A stretch of DNA of 39,353 bases, taken from assembly GCF_000321045.1 (NCBI RefSeq), contig NZ_HE578945.1, positions 1,733,219 to 1,772,571 of the forward strand, in the 5' to 3' direction. The notes under the pieces were generated by a model. The model had not been told where the DNA came from. It saw nothing but the letters and a program-made list of their open reading frames with translations, and searched no databases. Origin of the DNA: Phytobacter massiliensis JC163 (GTDB lineage: Bacteria; Pseudomonadota; Gammaproteobacteria; Enterobacterales; Enterobacteriaceae). Below, one piece after another: positions 17,744-28,111 of the stretch (position 1 is the stretch's first letter; each line of letters opens with the position of its first letter). A program made the translations under genes and the position numbers.

Positions 17744-18601
17744 GTGAAAGCTGACAACCCTTTTGATCTATTACTTCCAGCTGCAATGGCCAAAGTGGCC
17801 GAAGAGGCTGGCGTCTATAAAGCGACAAAACATCCGCTTAAGACATTCTATCTGGCGATTACCGCAGGTGTCTTCATCTCCATCGCCTTCGTCTTCTATA
17901 TCACCGCCACGACCGGCACGGCGACAATGCCGTACGGTATCGCCAAACTGATCGGGGGCATGTGCTTCTCACTAGGGCTGATACTCTGCGTCATTTGCGG
18001 CGCCGACCTCTTCACCTCTACCGTGCTGATTGTCGTCGCGAAAGCCAGCGGGCGCATCAGCTGGGGTCAACTGGCCCGCAACTGGGTGAACGTCTATATT
18101 GGCAACCTGGTTGGCTGCCTGCTGTTTGTCCTGCTAATGTGGTTATCCGGCGAGTATATGACCGCCAACGGCGGCTGGGGGCTAAATGTCCTGCAAACTG
18201 CTGACCACAAAATGCATCACACCTTCATTGAAGCCGTTTGCCTCGGTATTCTGGCTAACCTGATGGTCTGCCTGGCCGTATGGATGAGCTATTCCGGCCG
18301 CAGCCTGATGGACAAAGCGCTCATTATGGTTCTGCCGGTAGGCATGTTCGTTGCCAGCGGCTTTGAGCACAGTATCGCAAATATGTTTATGATCCCGATG
18401 GGTATCGTAATACGTCATTTCGCGACCCCGGAGTTCTGGACCGCAGTTGGCGCCAGCCCGGAAAGTTTTTCTCACCTGACTATTGTAAACTTTATCACCG
18501 ATAATCTGATTCCGGTAACAATCGGGAATATCATTGGTGGAGGATTGCTGGTTGGGTTGACATACTGGGTCATTTATCTGCGTGGCGACGCTCATCATTG
18601 A
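17744..18601 (+). CDS. focA: Formate channel FocA (formate-nitrite transporter family)
   Basis: A pentameric inner-membrane channel that exports or imports formate made by pyruvate formate-lyase. The 285-residue product equals the E. coli length, with six membrane helices. The N-terminal helix (KADNPFDLLLPAAMAKVAEE), which gates the pore and contacts PflB, is conserved, as is the pore histidine in FEHSIANMF (His209) and the omega-loop Thr region. Translation starts with GTG at 17744 behind an AGAGAGAG Shine-Dalgarno; the next bases give Lys-Ala-Asp as in E. coli. It is the first gene of the focA-pflB operon, 51 nt before pflB, and is induced anaerobically through the upstream FNR site. Confidence 0.97.
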   Translation: MKADNPFDLLLPAAMAKVAEEAGVYKATKHPLKTFYLAITAGVFISIAFVFYITATTGTATMPYGIAKLIGGMCFSLGLILCVICGADLFTSTVLIVVAKASGRISWGQLARNWVNVYIGNLVGCLLFVLLMWLSGEYMTANGGWGLNVLQTADHKMHHTFIEAVCLGILANLMVCLAVWMSYSGRSLMDKALIMVLPVGMFVASGFEHSIANMFMIPMGIVIRHFATPEFWTAVGASPESFSHLTIVNFITDNLIPVTIGNIIGGGLLVGLTYWVIYLRGDAHH

Positions 18602-18652
18602 TGAAAGTCTCAGGCAGTAAATAAAAAATCCACTTAAGAAGGTAGGTGTTAC

Positions 18653-20935
18653 ATGTCCGAGCTTAATGAAAAATTAGCCACAGCCTGGGAAGGTTTTGTT
18701 AAAGGTGACTGGCAGAATGAAGTAAACGTACGTGACTTCATCCAGAAAAACTACACCCCTTACGAGGGTGACGAGTCCTTCCTGGCGGGTGCAACTGATG
18801 CCACCACCACGCTGTGGGACAAAGTAATGGAAGGTGTTAAACAGGAAAACCGCACTCACGCGCCTGTTGATTTCGACACTTCCGTTGCTTCCACCATCAC
18901 CTCTCACGATGCTGGCTACATCAACAAAGCCCTTGAGAAAATCGTTGGTCTGCAGACCGAAGCGCCGCTGAAACGTGCGATCATCCCGTTCGGTGGTATC
19001 AAAATGGTTGAAGGTTCCTGCAAAGCGTACAATCGCGAACTGGACCCGATGCTGAAAAAAATCTTCACTGAATATCGCAAAACCCACAACCAGGGCGTTT
19101 TCGATGTTTACACCAAAGATATCCTGAACTGCCGTAAATCCGGCGTTCTGACCGGTCTGCCTGACGCATACGGCCGTGGTCGTATCATCGGTGACTACCG
19201 TCGCGTTGCGCTGTACGGTATCGACTTCCTGATGAAAGACAAATACGCTCAGTTCGTCTCTCTGCAGTCCGATCTGGAAAACGGCGTAAACCTGGAAGCG
19301 ACTATCCGTCTGCGTGAAGAGATCTCCGAGCAGCATCGCGCGCTGGGTCAGATCAAAGAGATGGCAGCGAAATACGGTTGCGATATCTCCGGTCCGGCAA
19401 CTAACGCTCAGGAAGCTATCCAGTGGACTTACTTCGGCTACCTGGCCGCTGTTAAATCCCAGAACGGCGCAGCAATGTCCTTCGGTCGCGTATCCACCTT
19501 CCTGGATGCGTACATCGAACGTGACCTGAAAGCAGGCAAAATCAGCGAGCAAGACGCTCAGGAAATGATTGACCACCTGGTCATGAAACTGCGTATGGTT
19601 CGTTTCCTGCGTACCCCTGAGTATGATGAACTGTTCTCCGGCGACCCGATTTGGGCAACTGAATCTATCGGCGGTATGGGCGTTGATGGCCGTACTCTGG
19701 TTACCAAAAACAGCTTCCGCTTCCTGAACACCTTGTACACCATGGGGCCGTCTCCGGAGCCGAACATCACCGTTCTGTGGTCTGAAAAACTGCCGCTGAA
19801 CTTCAAGAAATTCGCCGCTAAAGTGTCCATCGATACCTCTTCTCTGCAGTACGAGAACGATGACCTGATGCGTCCGGACTTCAACAACGACGACTACGCT
19901 ATCGCTTGCTGCGTAAGCCCGATGGTTGTTGGTAAACAAATGCAGTTCTTCGGTGCGCGTGCAAACCTGGCGAAAACCATGCTGTACGCAATCAACGGCG
20001 GCGTTGATGAAAAACTGAAAATGCAGGTTGGTCCGAAATCTGAACCGATCAAAGGCGACGTTCTGAACTTCGACGAAGTGATGGACCGCATGGATCACTT
20101 CATGGACTGGCTGGCTAAACAGTATGTCACCGCGCTGAACATCATCCACTACATGCACGACAAGTACAGCTACGAAGCCTCTCTGATGGCGCTGCACGAC
20201 CGTGACGTTATCCGCACCATGGCGTGTGGTATCGCTGGTCTGTCCGTAGCGGCTGACTCCCTGTCTGCTATCAAATATGCGAAAGTTAAACCGATTCGTG
20301 ACGAAGACGGCCTGGCTGTTGACTTCGAAATCGAAGGCGAATACCCGCAGTTCGGTAACAACGACTCTCGCGTTGATGATATGGCGGTTGACCTGGTAGA
20401 ACGTTTCATGAAGAAAATTCAGAAACTCACTACTTACCGTAACGCTATCCCGACTCAGTCTGTTCTGACCATCACCTCTAACGTTGTGTATGGTAAGAAA
20501 ACCGGTAACACCCCAGACGGTCGTCGTGCTGGCGCGCCGTTCGGACCGGGTGCTAACCCGATGCACGGCCGCGATCAGAAAGGTGCTGTTGCCTCTCTGA
20601 CCTCCGTTGCAAAACTGCCGTTCGCCTACGCGAAAGATGGTATCTCCTATACCTTCTCTATCGTGCCGAATGCGCTGGGTAAAGATGACGAAGTGCGTAA
20701 GACTAACCTGGCAGGCCTGATGGATGGTTACTTCCACCATGAAGCGTCCATCGAAGGCGGTCAGCACCTGAACGTGAACGTCATGAACCGTGAAATGCTG
20801 CTGGACGCAATGGAACACCCTGAGAAATATCCTCAGCTGACCATCCGCGTATCTGGTTATGCAGTACGTTTTAACTCCCTGACTAAAGAACAGCAGCAGG
20901 ACGTTATCACCCGTACTTTCACTCAGACCATGTAA
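18653..20935 (+). CDS. pflB: Pyruvate formate-lyase (formate C-acetyltransferase)
   Basis: A glycyl-radical enzyme that cleaves pyruvate plus CoA into acetyl-CoA and formate in anaerobic cells. It is 760 residues, equal to E. coli PflB. The active-site cysteine pair is in [10 protein letters not shown] (about residues 418-420), and the radical glycine is in the C-terminal RVSGYAVRF (Gly734). Its start follows an AAGGTAGGTG Shine-Dalgarno. Codon use is strongly biased toward preferred codons, typical of an abundant protein, and this leaves the antisense strand open for 714 codons with no coding meaning. It is followed by an intrinsic terminator and then its activase gene, pflA. Confidence 0.99.
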   Translation: MSELNEKLATAWEGFVKGDWQNEVNVRDFIQKNYTPYEGDESFLAGATDATTTLWDKVMEGVKQENRTHAPVDFDTSVASTITSHDAGYINKALEKIVGLQTEAPLKRAIIPFGGIKMVEGSCKAYNRELDPMLKKIFTEYRKTHNQGVFDVYTKDILNCRKSGVLTGLPDAYGRGRIIGDYRRVALYGIDFLMKDKYAQFVSLQSDLENGVNLEATIRLREEISEQHRALGQIKEMAAKYGCDISGPATNAQEAIQWTYFGYLAAVKSQNGAAMSFGRVSTFLDAYIERDLKAGKISEQDAQEMIDHLVMKLRMVRFLRTPEYDELFSGDPIWATESIGGMGVDGRTLVTKNSFRFLNTLYTMGPSPEPNITVLWSEKLPLNFKKFAAKVSIDTSSLQYENDDLMRPDFNNDDYAIACCVSPMVVGKQMQFFGARANLAKTMLYAINGGVDEKLKMQVGPKSEPIKGDVLNFDEVMDRMDHFMDWLAKQYVTALNIIHYMHDKYSYEASLMALHDRDVIRTMACGIAGLSVAADSLSAIKYAKVKPIRDEDGLAVDFEIEGEYPQFGNNDSRVDDMAVDLVERFMKKIQKLTTYRNAIPTQSVLTITSNVVYGKKTGNTPDGRRAGAPFGPGANPMHGRDQKGAVASLTSVAKLPFAYAKDGISYTFSIVPNALGKDDEVRKTNLAGLMDGYFHHEASIEGGQHLNVNVMNREMLLDAMEHPEKYPQLTIRVSGYAVRFNSLTKEQQQDVITRTFTQTM

Positions 20936-20964
20936 TTCCCTGTCTGACTGAAAAAGCGTAGAAT

Positions 20965-20992
20965 AAAGGCTCCACGTAAGTGGGGCCTTTTT
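20965..20992 (+). terminator. Rho-independent terminator after pflB
   Basis: An 11-bp stem with one G-T pair (AAAGGCTCCAC 20965-20975 with GTGGGGCCTTT 20980-20990, loop GTAA) leads into TTTTT. It separates the highly expressed pflB from pflA. Confidence 0.88.
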
Positions 20993-21029
20993 AACACCTT
21001 CTCTACCGAAGTCTCTTTTGCCTGCTGTC

Positions 21030-21035
21030 TATACT
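21030..21035 (+). promoter_or_regulatory. Candidate -10 element for pflA
   Basis: TATACT (one mismatch to TATAAT) lies about 100 nt before the pflA ATG and just past the pflB terminator, where an independent pflA promoter would be expected. No good -35 is found at 16-18 nt, so the call is weak. Confidence 0.3.
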
Positions 21036-21130
21036 CAATGGATAACAGCCAAAACAGACTCGACACAGCCGGCATTGAGCTGTGCATCAATACAGGCCCA
21101 GGATGGGCCACATCTGGAGAAACCACCGCA

Positions 21131-21871
21131 ATGTCAGTTATTGGTCACATTCACTCCTTTGAATCCTGTGGCACCGTTGATGGGCCGGGGATCCGCTTTA
21201 TTACCTTTTTCCAGGGCTGCCTGATGCGCTGCCTTTATTGCCATAACCGCGATACGTGGGATACGCACGGTGGTAAGGAGATAACCGTCGAAGAGCTGAT
21301 GAAAGATGTGGTCACGTACCGCCATTTTATGAATGCATCCGGCGGTGGCGTAACGGCTTCCGGCGGTGAAGCTATTCTGCAGGCCGAGTTCGTCCGTGAC
21401 TGGTTCCGCGCCTGTAAAAAAGAGGGTATCCATACCTGTCTTGATACCAACGGCTTCGTACGCCGCTACGATCCGGTTATCGACGAGTTGCTGGAAGTGA
21501 CCGACCTGGTCATGCTTGACCTCAAACAGATGAATGATGAAATCCACCAGAACCTGGTGGGTGTCTCTAACCATCGCACTCTCGAATTCGCCAAATATCT
21601 GGCGAAGAAAGATATCCGTGTCTGGATCCGCTATGTCGTGGTGCCGGGCTGGTCAGACGATGATGACTCCGCGCACCGGCTGGGAGAATTCACCCGTGAC
21701 ATGGGTAACGTCGAGAAAATTGAGTTATTGCCCTACCACGAGCTGGGTAAACACAAATGGGTGGCGATGGGCGAAGAGTATAAACTTGACGGCGTGCACC
21801 CGCCGAAGAAAGAGACCATGGAACGCGTTAAAGGCATTCTTGAGCAGTATGGTCATAAAGTGATGTATTAG
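21131..21871 (+). CDS. pflA: Pyruvate formate-lyase 1-activating enzyme (radical SAM)
   Basis: Uses S-adenosylmethionine and a [4Fe-4S] cluster to install the glycyl radical on PflB. It is 246 residues, like E. coli PflA. The cluster motif Cx3Cx2C is visible as [11 protein letters not shown] (about residues 29-39), followed by the glycine-rich SAM motif [11 protein letters not shown] (about 75-86). The open frame extends 31 codons upstream, but ATG 21131 ([12 protein letters not shown]) is the homologous start, with TGGAG 13-16 nt upstream. Its C-terminus is nearly identical to E. coli. The next gene downstream departs from the E. coli order. Confidence 0.98.
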   Translation: MSVIGHIHSFESCGTVDGPGIRFITFFQGCLMRCLYCHNRDTWDTHGGKEITVEELMKDVVTYRHFMNASGGGVTASGGEAILQAEFVRDWFRACKKEGIHTCLDTNGFVRRYDPVIDELLEVTDLVMLDLKQMNDEIHQNLVGVSNHRTLEFAKYLAKKDIRVWIRYVVVPGWSDDDDSAHRLGEFTRDMGNVEKIELLPYHELGKHKWVAMGEEYKLDGVHPPKKETMERVKGILEQYGHKVMY

Positions 21872-21884
21872 TATCATAATTTAT

Positions 21885-21915
21885 CCGGACAGGCTAAAAT
21901 CGTTATCCTGTCCGG
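21885..21915. repeat. 9-bp inverted repeat downstream of pflA
   Basis: CCGGACAGG (21885-21893) is perfectly repeated inverted as CCTGTCCGG (21907-21915) with a 13-nt spacer. There is no U-tract after it (GGCTAAATC), so it is not a classic terminator. It marks the junction between the conserved pflA and the AT-rich block. Confidence 0.6.
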
Positions 21916-22035
21916 GGCTAAATCTATCCGGCATCAATTTTCTAATAAATATTATCTTTACAGAAGCAAGAGGCAGCTGACCTGCCGTAATTTCAGGATG
22001 AATACAGATCCAACCAGGAGGGTTGACTCGGCATC

Positions 22036-22919
22036 ATGTGGCGAAATATTTTTCGTGTTAAAGCCAAAAAATCCGCATCGCAACCAGGTTATGGTTCTTC
22101 CCGGCTTTTTTTGTCACGACAAAAGAATGGCTGTAGTCGTTCTACTGACACTATAACAAAACCCTGGTGGGAAAAAATCCTTATTGCCATATTGTTTATT
22201 GGCTTAACACTACTGCCGTTCGCAGGTATGTATAGTGTCGTTTTGATAGTAGCAGCAATTCTTATTCATTTTATGATGCCCTCTGCCGAACAAAGATTTA
22301 TACGTCTGCAACAAAATCTGGCAACCAGCAAAGCGAGATCACTAGCTTTAGGTATTATCGAGCTACGAGGCAAGGTCTCCAGCCAGTTATATTGTCATGC
22401 CCCAGTAAGCGGTCTGAACTGCATTGGTTATTATCACTCAGTGCAACAAGAAGAACTCGATTCCGACGGGAGAACTCGTTACCGTCTTATTCATGAAGAA
22501 AAATTTTGCCATCCTTTTTTGTGGAAGATGACACAGGTAAGGTGCTGGTAGATGCCGTAGAGCTTGATTTCTTCCTGTTGCCTGTGAACGAAACAAAACG
22601 CAACGGAAAGATTATTGAGCATGAACATTGTCTGTATGCAAATAGAGAATATCTACTGATAGGAAAGGCAATCAGAAAAGATAACAAAGTTATTATTACA
22701 CGTGACAAATTAAGGAATGTATTCGGAATTGCCCCATCTGGCGCATTGATTAGCCGCAACAAATTAGAGATCGTTAAAAGGCGAGCCCGATACTATGCCG
22801 TTGCTATCGCGCTCGTTATCGTGACCATTTTGTTCGCCAAGGTTGACGTAAACCATACCCGAACCATTATTTACTTGCCACTACATACTCATCTTTCTGA
22901 TACTCGTTCATCTGACTAA
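22036..22919 (+). pseudogene. GIDE-domain (E3 ligase-like) membrane protein, interrupted by a -1 frameshift at T_TTT_TTG
   Basis: Two overlapping frames make one protein. Frame 1 (22036-22551, 171 codons) encodes a cytoplasmic start, a double hydrophobic segment (residues about 47-76), and the first half of a GIDE domain (ARSLALGIIELRGKV, APVSGLNCIGYYHS). It ends in an unrelated WKMTQVRCW tail at a TAG. The -1 frame, open from 22497, supplies the rest: VEDDTGKVLVDAVELDFFLLP and a C-terminal membrane helix (YYAVAIALVIVTILF). The GIDE consensus PF-x-(V/L)-ED-x-TG-x-VLVD straddles the shift at 22515-22521. Joined by a -1 shift the product is 294 residues. Either the gene is broken, carries a one-T deletion or read error, or is decoded by programmed frameshifting. 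The start uses AGGAGGG at 22016-22022, 13 nt before the ATG, a little far. The gene leads the lemA cluster. GIDE is the domain next to RING in the mitochondrial ligase MULAN; no RING is visible here, so ligase activity should not be assumed. Confidence 0.75.
22515..22521 (+). other. Candidate -1 ribosomal slippery heptamer T_TTT_TTG
   Basis: In the reading frame of the upstream ORF the bases divide as CC-T, TTT, TTG, exactly the X_XXY_YYZ phase required for tandem -1 slippage. A -1 shift leads directly into GTG GAA GAT GAC, which restores the GIDE motif. The zero-frame stop (TAG 22549-22551) follows 28 nt later. I see no convincing Shine-Dalgarno 10-14 nt upstream, and only a weak long-range pairing (22532-22537 with 22581-22586) downstream. 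Confidence 0.45.
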
Positions 22920-22930
22920 GAGACTTACCA

Positions 22931-23491
22931 ATGAATAATTTTATTGCGCTGATTATCCTTATTCTGATTGTCATTGGCTGCGCAAGTATGCTTATTTCTC
23001 TTTATAATAGATTAGTTATGCTACGCCTGAACGTTGATAAATCGTTTGCAAATATTGATGTTCTGCTTAAGCAAAGGGTTGATGAGCTCCCTGAATTAGT
23101 CAAGGTCGTCAAAGCCAGCGCAGCTTTCGAGCAGGAGACATTAATGCAGCTCACGACATTGCGTATGTCTTACCTTGAGAGCAAGAATGGCGCAGAGAAG
23201 GTGAAATTGAATAATCAACTTAACAGTGGCTTAAAGGATCTCTTTGCACTTGCTGAGAGTTATCCTCAACTACGGACTAATCAAAATTACCAAAGGCTTC
23301 AAAGCCGTATATCGGAAATTGAAGACCATATTGCCGACCGCCGTGAGTTTTTTAATGAAAGCGTCACCCTTTATAATGTAGGTATTAATGAGTTTCCCGC
23401 GATTATTCTTGCCAGGCTGATGGGCTATCAGAACCAGCCTTTATTGCAGATATCAGCCCAGGAGAAAGAGTATGCTGGTCTTACGCTTTGA
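22931..23491 (+). CDS. LemA-family membrane protein
   Basis: A 186-residue protein with one N-terminal transmembrane helix (residues about 4-26, IALIILILIVIG) followed by a soluble helical bundle. The LemA family core is recognisable: LNVDKSFANIDVLLKQRVDELPELVKVVKA (in segments from about residue 33), then the NYQRLQSRISEIEDHIADRREFFN stretch with the conserved ...N-Y-x-x-L-Q-x-x-I-x-x-x-E pattern, and the YNVGINEFPAIILARLMGY ending typical of the family. Topology is N-out/C-in or the reverse; the sequence does not decide. LemA proteins occur widely in bacteria, often beside GIDE- or TPM-domain genes, and have no firm function. It lies 11 nt after the GIDE gene and overlaps the next gene by 20 nt, so the three form an operon. 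AT-rich relative to pflB and ycaD. Confidence 0.88.
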   Translation: MNNFIALIILILIVIGCASMLISLYNRLVMLRLNVDKSFANIDVLLKQRVDELPELVKVVKASAAFEQETLMQLTTLRMSYLESKNGAEKVKLNNQLNSGLKDLFALAESYPQLRTNQNYQRLQSRISEIEDHIADRREFFNESVTLYNVGINEFPAIILARLMGYQNQPLLQISAQEKEYAGLTL

Positions 23492-23858
23492 TCTGGTTTT
23501 TATCCAGAACGAACCTCTGATAGCAGGGCTACTCATCGCCTTTGGCCCGTTGGTAGCGATGCTCTTTTTTGGAGGAGTCCTGCATATTCCTTACATAAAA
23601 TGGATCGCAGGTGTTTGTGCAGGCTCTCTTGCACTTACATGGTGCCCAGGGTTCGTTATGGGAGTTATTATGGTGCTGTGTAATATTGACGCCGTGAAAA
23701 TTCTTCTCTGTTGGATAATAATTTTTATTGGGGTGATGAGCTTCGTTATTACCAACCATCGCGAACTGGCGGAAATTTTCAGAGATTACATGACTCCAGA
23801 AAAATTACCGCTGCAAAAAGGTAAAAGAAGAAAATCCAGGCAGCGTGTCCGAAAATAA
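23472..23858 (+). CDS. Small multi-spanning membrane protein with basic tail, unknown function
   Basis: A 128-residue protein I do not recognise. There are about three hydrophobic segments: residues 16-40 (LIAGLLIAFGPLVAMLFFGG), 44-70 and 75-95 (VKILLCWIIIFIGVMSFVI). A polar C-terminal tail follows, ending in the strongly basic run KGKRRKSRQRVRK, which predicts a cytoplasmic C-terminus that may touch RNA, nucleic acid or phospholipid headgroups. The start codon lies inside the end of lemA (20-nt overlap, different frame) with an AGGAGAAAG Shine-Dalgarno spaced 5 nt from the ATG, a strong sign that it is really translated and coupled to lemA. It is the last gene of the cassette; ycaD converges on it 86 nt later. 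Confidence 0.75.
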   Translation: MLVLRFDLVFIQNEPLIAGLLIAFGPLVAMLFFGGVLHIPYIKWIAGVCAGSLALTWCPGFVMGVIMVLCNIDAVKILLCWIIIFIGVMSFVITNHRELAEIFRDYMTPEKLPLQKGKRRKSRQRVRK

Positions 23859-23910
23859 TAAAATAGCTTTATTTTCCAGATCCGACTGATTTTATTATAG
23901 AGAATAGAAT

Positions 23911-23936
23911 GGTCTGCCGACAAAGCATGGCAGACC
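23911..23936. terminator. Hairpin between the LemA cassette and ycaD
   Basis: An 8-bp perfect stem GGTCTGCC (23911-23918) with GGCAGACC (23929-23936), loop of 10, lies between convergent genes. On the minus strand the tail is ATTCTATTCTC, a loose U-rich stretch; on the plus strand there is no tail. It most likely ends ycaD. Confidence 0.5.
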
Positions 23937-23944
23937 GATATGCA

Positions 23945-25093
23945 TCAGGCATGCGCCACCGGGGTAGGATGCTCCCCCGCTTTACGCATCAGCATCAACA
24001 GGTAGATAAACGACACGCTGGCAATCATGATAAACAGCAGGCTGTCAGAATAACTCTGCATCAGCATTGAGGTCAGCGTCGGCCCAAGCAGGCTTCCCAC
24101 CGTATAGCTCAGCAGCAGCGCCTGATTCATCGCCACTAACTGATGGTGATCCACTTTCTCGCATGCCCACGCCATGGCCACCGGATAGAGAGTGAAACCG
24201 GCCGTACCCAACACAAACAGCGCGGGCGCCATCGCCGCGTTGCCCAGCATGGCAAAACAGCCAAGGATAACCACAAACACCTGTACGCGCAGCACCAGCA
24301 GGCGACCAAACCTGTCCGCAAGGCGACCAATGGGCCACTGCCCTATGATGCCAGCGCTAACCATTAGCGCCATCCAGAAGCCGATACCGGCATCGCTTAC
24401 GCCCTGATGGTTAAGATAGAGCGGCATCAGGCCATAGAGCGAACCAAGGATAATCCCGGAGATAACACAGCCGTTCACACCAAGCCGCGCTTTGCGCAAC
24501 CGCAGCATCGGCCAGATAGAGGTGCTTTCCTGTTGTTCGCCACGCTGCCCGATAATGCGGGTAAACAGCAGCGGTAAAATTGCAGCCAGCACCAGACCGA
24601 CGGTCCAGGGCAGAACGCTCATCAGGTCGGTTGGTAGTTTGCTGACCATCAGCTGGCCAAGCACCGTCCCCACGTAATAGACCATCATATAAGCAGCTAA
24701 CAAACGCCCGCGATTGCGGGAGGTGCCGCTGCACATCAGCGCGCTTTCAACCACCACCCAAATCATGGCGCAGCCAATACCCGCCACAAAACGCCAGATA
24801 AGCCAGCTCCAGAAGCCGATATACAGCCCCAGCCCCGCACAACCGGCGGCAAAGATCAGAGATGCAATATAGTAGCTGCGATTAAAACCCACTTTCTGAA
24901 TAAGGCGCCCGGTCAGCAGGGTTCCCAGCAGATTGCCGGTGAAATAAGACGAACCGACCATTCCAACCTGCCATGTCGGCATGTTTTCATGAGCGAGCCA
25001 GAGCGGGACGAGCGTGTTCAGTACCGCGATCGCCAGCGTCAATAACATCAGGCCACAGAGCAATAAAAGCACTGGCCGGGTATAGGTGGGCAT
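23945..25093 (-). CDS. ycaD: YcaD, major facilitator superfamily transporter
   Basis: A 382-residue inner-membrane protein with twelve predicted helices, the same length as E. coli YcaD and colinear with it throughout. The MFS loop 2-3 region ([15 protein letters not shown]) and the loop 8-9 motif ([13 protein letters not shown]) are visible. No substrate is known, so it should be called a transporter of unknown specificity. The start is ATG 25093 ([12 protein letters not shown]). In E. coli the dmsABC genes stand between it and serS; here only 279 nt intervene. Confidence 0.93.
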   Translation of the reverse strand: MPTYTRPVLLLLCGLMLLTLAIAVLNTLVPLWLAHENMPTWQVGMVGSSYFTGNLLGTLLTGRLIQKVGFNRSYYIASLIFAAGCAGLGLYIGFWSWLIWRFVAGIGCAMIWVVVESALMCSGTSRNRGRLLAAYMMVYYVGTVLGQLMVSKLPTDLMSVLPWTVGLVLAAILPLLFTRIIGQRGEQQESTSIWPMLRLRKARLGVNGCVISGIILGSLYGLMPLYLNHQGVSDAGIGFWMALMVSAGIIGQWPIGRLADRFGRLLVLRVQVFVVILGCFAMLGNAAMAPALFVLGTAGFTLYPVAMAWACEKVDHHQLVAMNQALLLSYTVGSLLGPTLTSMLMQSYSDSLLFIMIASVSFIYLLMLMRKAGEHPTPVAHA

Positions 25094-25333
25094 GGATAAA
25101 AACCGTGAGGAAGTTCAGAATTCGTGCGCATCATGCCACTGACAAAAACATTGTCAATCAGCCGCTTGAGGCCTCACGCACGTTTTGCCTGGCGTCGATT
25201 TGAAAAACTTATCCTGCGTGATGGAAATAACACCGCCGCTACGGTTAATCGCTTGTTTTTACTGGATAGCGTCGTTGAAAAGACAAAAAATTCAGATGAA
25301 AAAATTCATGGTAATTTGCCGAGTGGAGACAAC

Positions 25334-25359
25334 AAAAAAGCGCCCGCAGGCGCTTTTTT
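25334..25359. terminator. Rho-independent terminator after serS (bidirectional form)
   Basis: An 11-bp perfect stem, AAAAAAGCGCC (25334-25344) with GGCGCTTTTTT (25349-25359), loop CGCA. The A/T arms provide a U-tract on either strand. It is placed 13 nt past the serS stop. The rest of 25094-25372 shows no recognisable gene. Confidence 0.9.
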
Positions 25360-25372
25360 AAGTTATCGGTAT

Positions 25373-26758
<1,386 letters not shown>

Positions 26759-28102
26759 TCAGCGGTAGCGTTTTGTGGGGCTTTTATGATCCTGTTCAGT
26801 AAGCCAGGCGAGCTTTTCGCCAATCTTACCCTCAAGACCCCTGTTTGTCGGATGATAGTAGCGTGTTTGTGCTAATTCTTCGGGGAAATAGACCTCGCCC
26901 GCAGCGTACGCGTTGGGTTCGTCATGGGCATAGCGATACTCCTGGCCGTAGCCCATCTCTTTCATAAGTTTGGTCGGGGCGTTACGCAGATGCACCGGCA
27001 CGTCATAATCGGGGCGATCGCGCGCATCGGCGAGCGCAGCCTTGAAGGCGGTATAGACCGCATTACTTTTCGGCGCGCAGGCCAGGTAAACAATAGCCTG
27101 GGCGATAGCCCGCTCCCCTTCTGCGGGGCCGACGCGGGTAAAACAGTCCCACGCCGAAATAGCCACCTGCATCGCCCGGGGATCGGCATTGCCGACATCT
27201 TCCGAGGCAATCGCCAGACAGCGGCGGGCAACGTACAGCGGATCGCCACCGGCAGTGATAATACGGGCATACCAGTAGAGAGCGGCATCCGGCGCGCTGC
27301 CGCGAACGGACTTATGCAGCGCGGAGATCAAATCATAAAAGCGGTCGCCTTTGTTGTCGAAGCGGGCGCTACGCTCACCGGCGATTTCCGTGAGCAGCGC
27401 AGGTTGCAGCACGCGTTTGCCCGCATCGTCCAACTCCGCCATATCGGCCATCATTTCCAGCGTATTCAGCGCCCTGCGGGCATCGCCGTTAACCAGTTCG
27501 GCAATGGCGCGGCGGGTTTCATCCGGCAGGACGATATCCTGTCCGCCGTAACCCCTGGCTTTGTCTTCCATCGCCTGCGTCAGCACCTGCTCGATATCCT
27601 CGGTGGTGAGTGATTTCAGCAGATAGACACGGGCGCGGGACAACAGCGCAGAGTTAAGCTCGAAGGAGGGGTTTTCGGTAGTGGCGCCAATAAACGTAAT
27701 GGTGCCATCTTCAATGTGCGGCAAGAAGGCATCCTGCTGGCTTTTATTGAAACGGTGCACCTCGTCGACAAACAGAATCGTGCGCCTTCCCGCGTTGCGG
27801 CTCTGGCGAGCGCGCTCAATGGCTTCACGAATCTCTTTTACGCCGGAGGTGACGGCAGAGATGCGTTCGACATCGGCGTTGGCATAACGCCCTATAACCT
27901 CAGCCAGCGTCGTTTTTCCCGTTCCGGGCGGCCCCCACAGGATCATTGAGTGCAGATGACCCGCCTCAATGGCGCGCGGCAAGGGTTTACCAGGGGCCAG
28001 CAGATGCTGCTGCCCTATATACTGCGCTAAATTTTCTGGCCGCATTCGCGCGGCCAGAGGTTGAAACGCATTATCGGAAAAATCGAGCGACAGATTGCTC
28101 AC
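26759..28102 (-). CDS. rarA: Replication-associated recombination protein A (AAA+ ATPase)
   Basis: A clamp-loader-like AAA+ ATPase (MgsA/WRNIP1 family) acting at stalled replication forks. It is 447 residues, the E. coli length. Walker [10 protein letters not shown] lies near residue 57, Walker [16 protein letters not shown] near 110-124, and the sensor-1 region GATTENPSF near 138. The C-terminal tetramerisation domain carries the conserved [19 protein letters not shown] segment. It lies 9 nt downstream of lolA on the same strand, so the two are probably one transcript, as in E. coli. Confidence 0.97.
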   Translation of the reverse strand: MSNLSLDFSDNAFQPLAARMRPENLAQYIGQQHLLAPGKPLPRAIEAGHLHSMILWGPPGTGKTTLAEVIGRYANADVERISAVTSGVKEIREAIERARQSRNAGRRTILFVDEVHRFNKSQQDAFLPHIEDGTITFIGATTENPSFELNSALLSRARVYLLKSLTTEDIEQVLTQAMEDKARGYGGQDIVLPDETRRAIAELVNGDARRALNTLEMMADMAELDDAGKRVLQPALLTEIAGERSARFDNKGDRFYDLISALHKSVRGSAPDAALYWYARIITAGGDPLYVARRCLAIASEDVGNADPRAMQVAISAWDCFTRVGPAEGERAIAQAIVYLACAPKSNAVYTAFKAALADARDRPDYDVPVHLRNAPTKLMKEMGYGQEYRYAHDEPNAYAAGEVYFPEELAQTRYYHPTNRGLEGKIGEKLAWLTEQDHKSPTKRYR

Positions 28103-28111
28103 ACACGCCTC

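Noticed and set aside
18674-20818. 714-codon open frame antisense to pflB
   Set aside because: It runs exactly opposite a highly expressed, strongly codon-biased gene and shows no recognisable domain. Avoidance of TTA, CTA and TCA codons in pflB explains the lack of antisense stops.
21038-21130. Upstream in-frame start for pflA adding 31 residues
   Set aside because: The extension is not part of the homologous PflA protein, and MSVIG at 21131 is the conserved start.
22521-22600. Stimulatory stem-loop for programmed frameshifting
   Set aside because: Only a 6-bp pairing with a 43-nt loop (22532-22537 with 22581-22586) is seen. It is too weak and too distant to claim.
22506-22919. The second GIDE frame as a separate gene starting at TTG 22506
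   Set aside because: It lacks a ribosome-binding site and would begin in the middle of a conserved domain motif. Joining to the upstream frame gives one normal domain.
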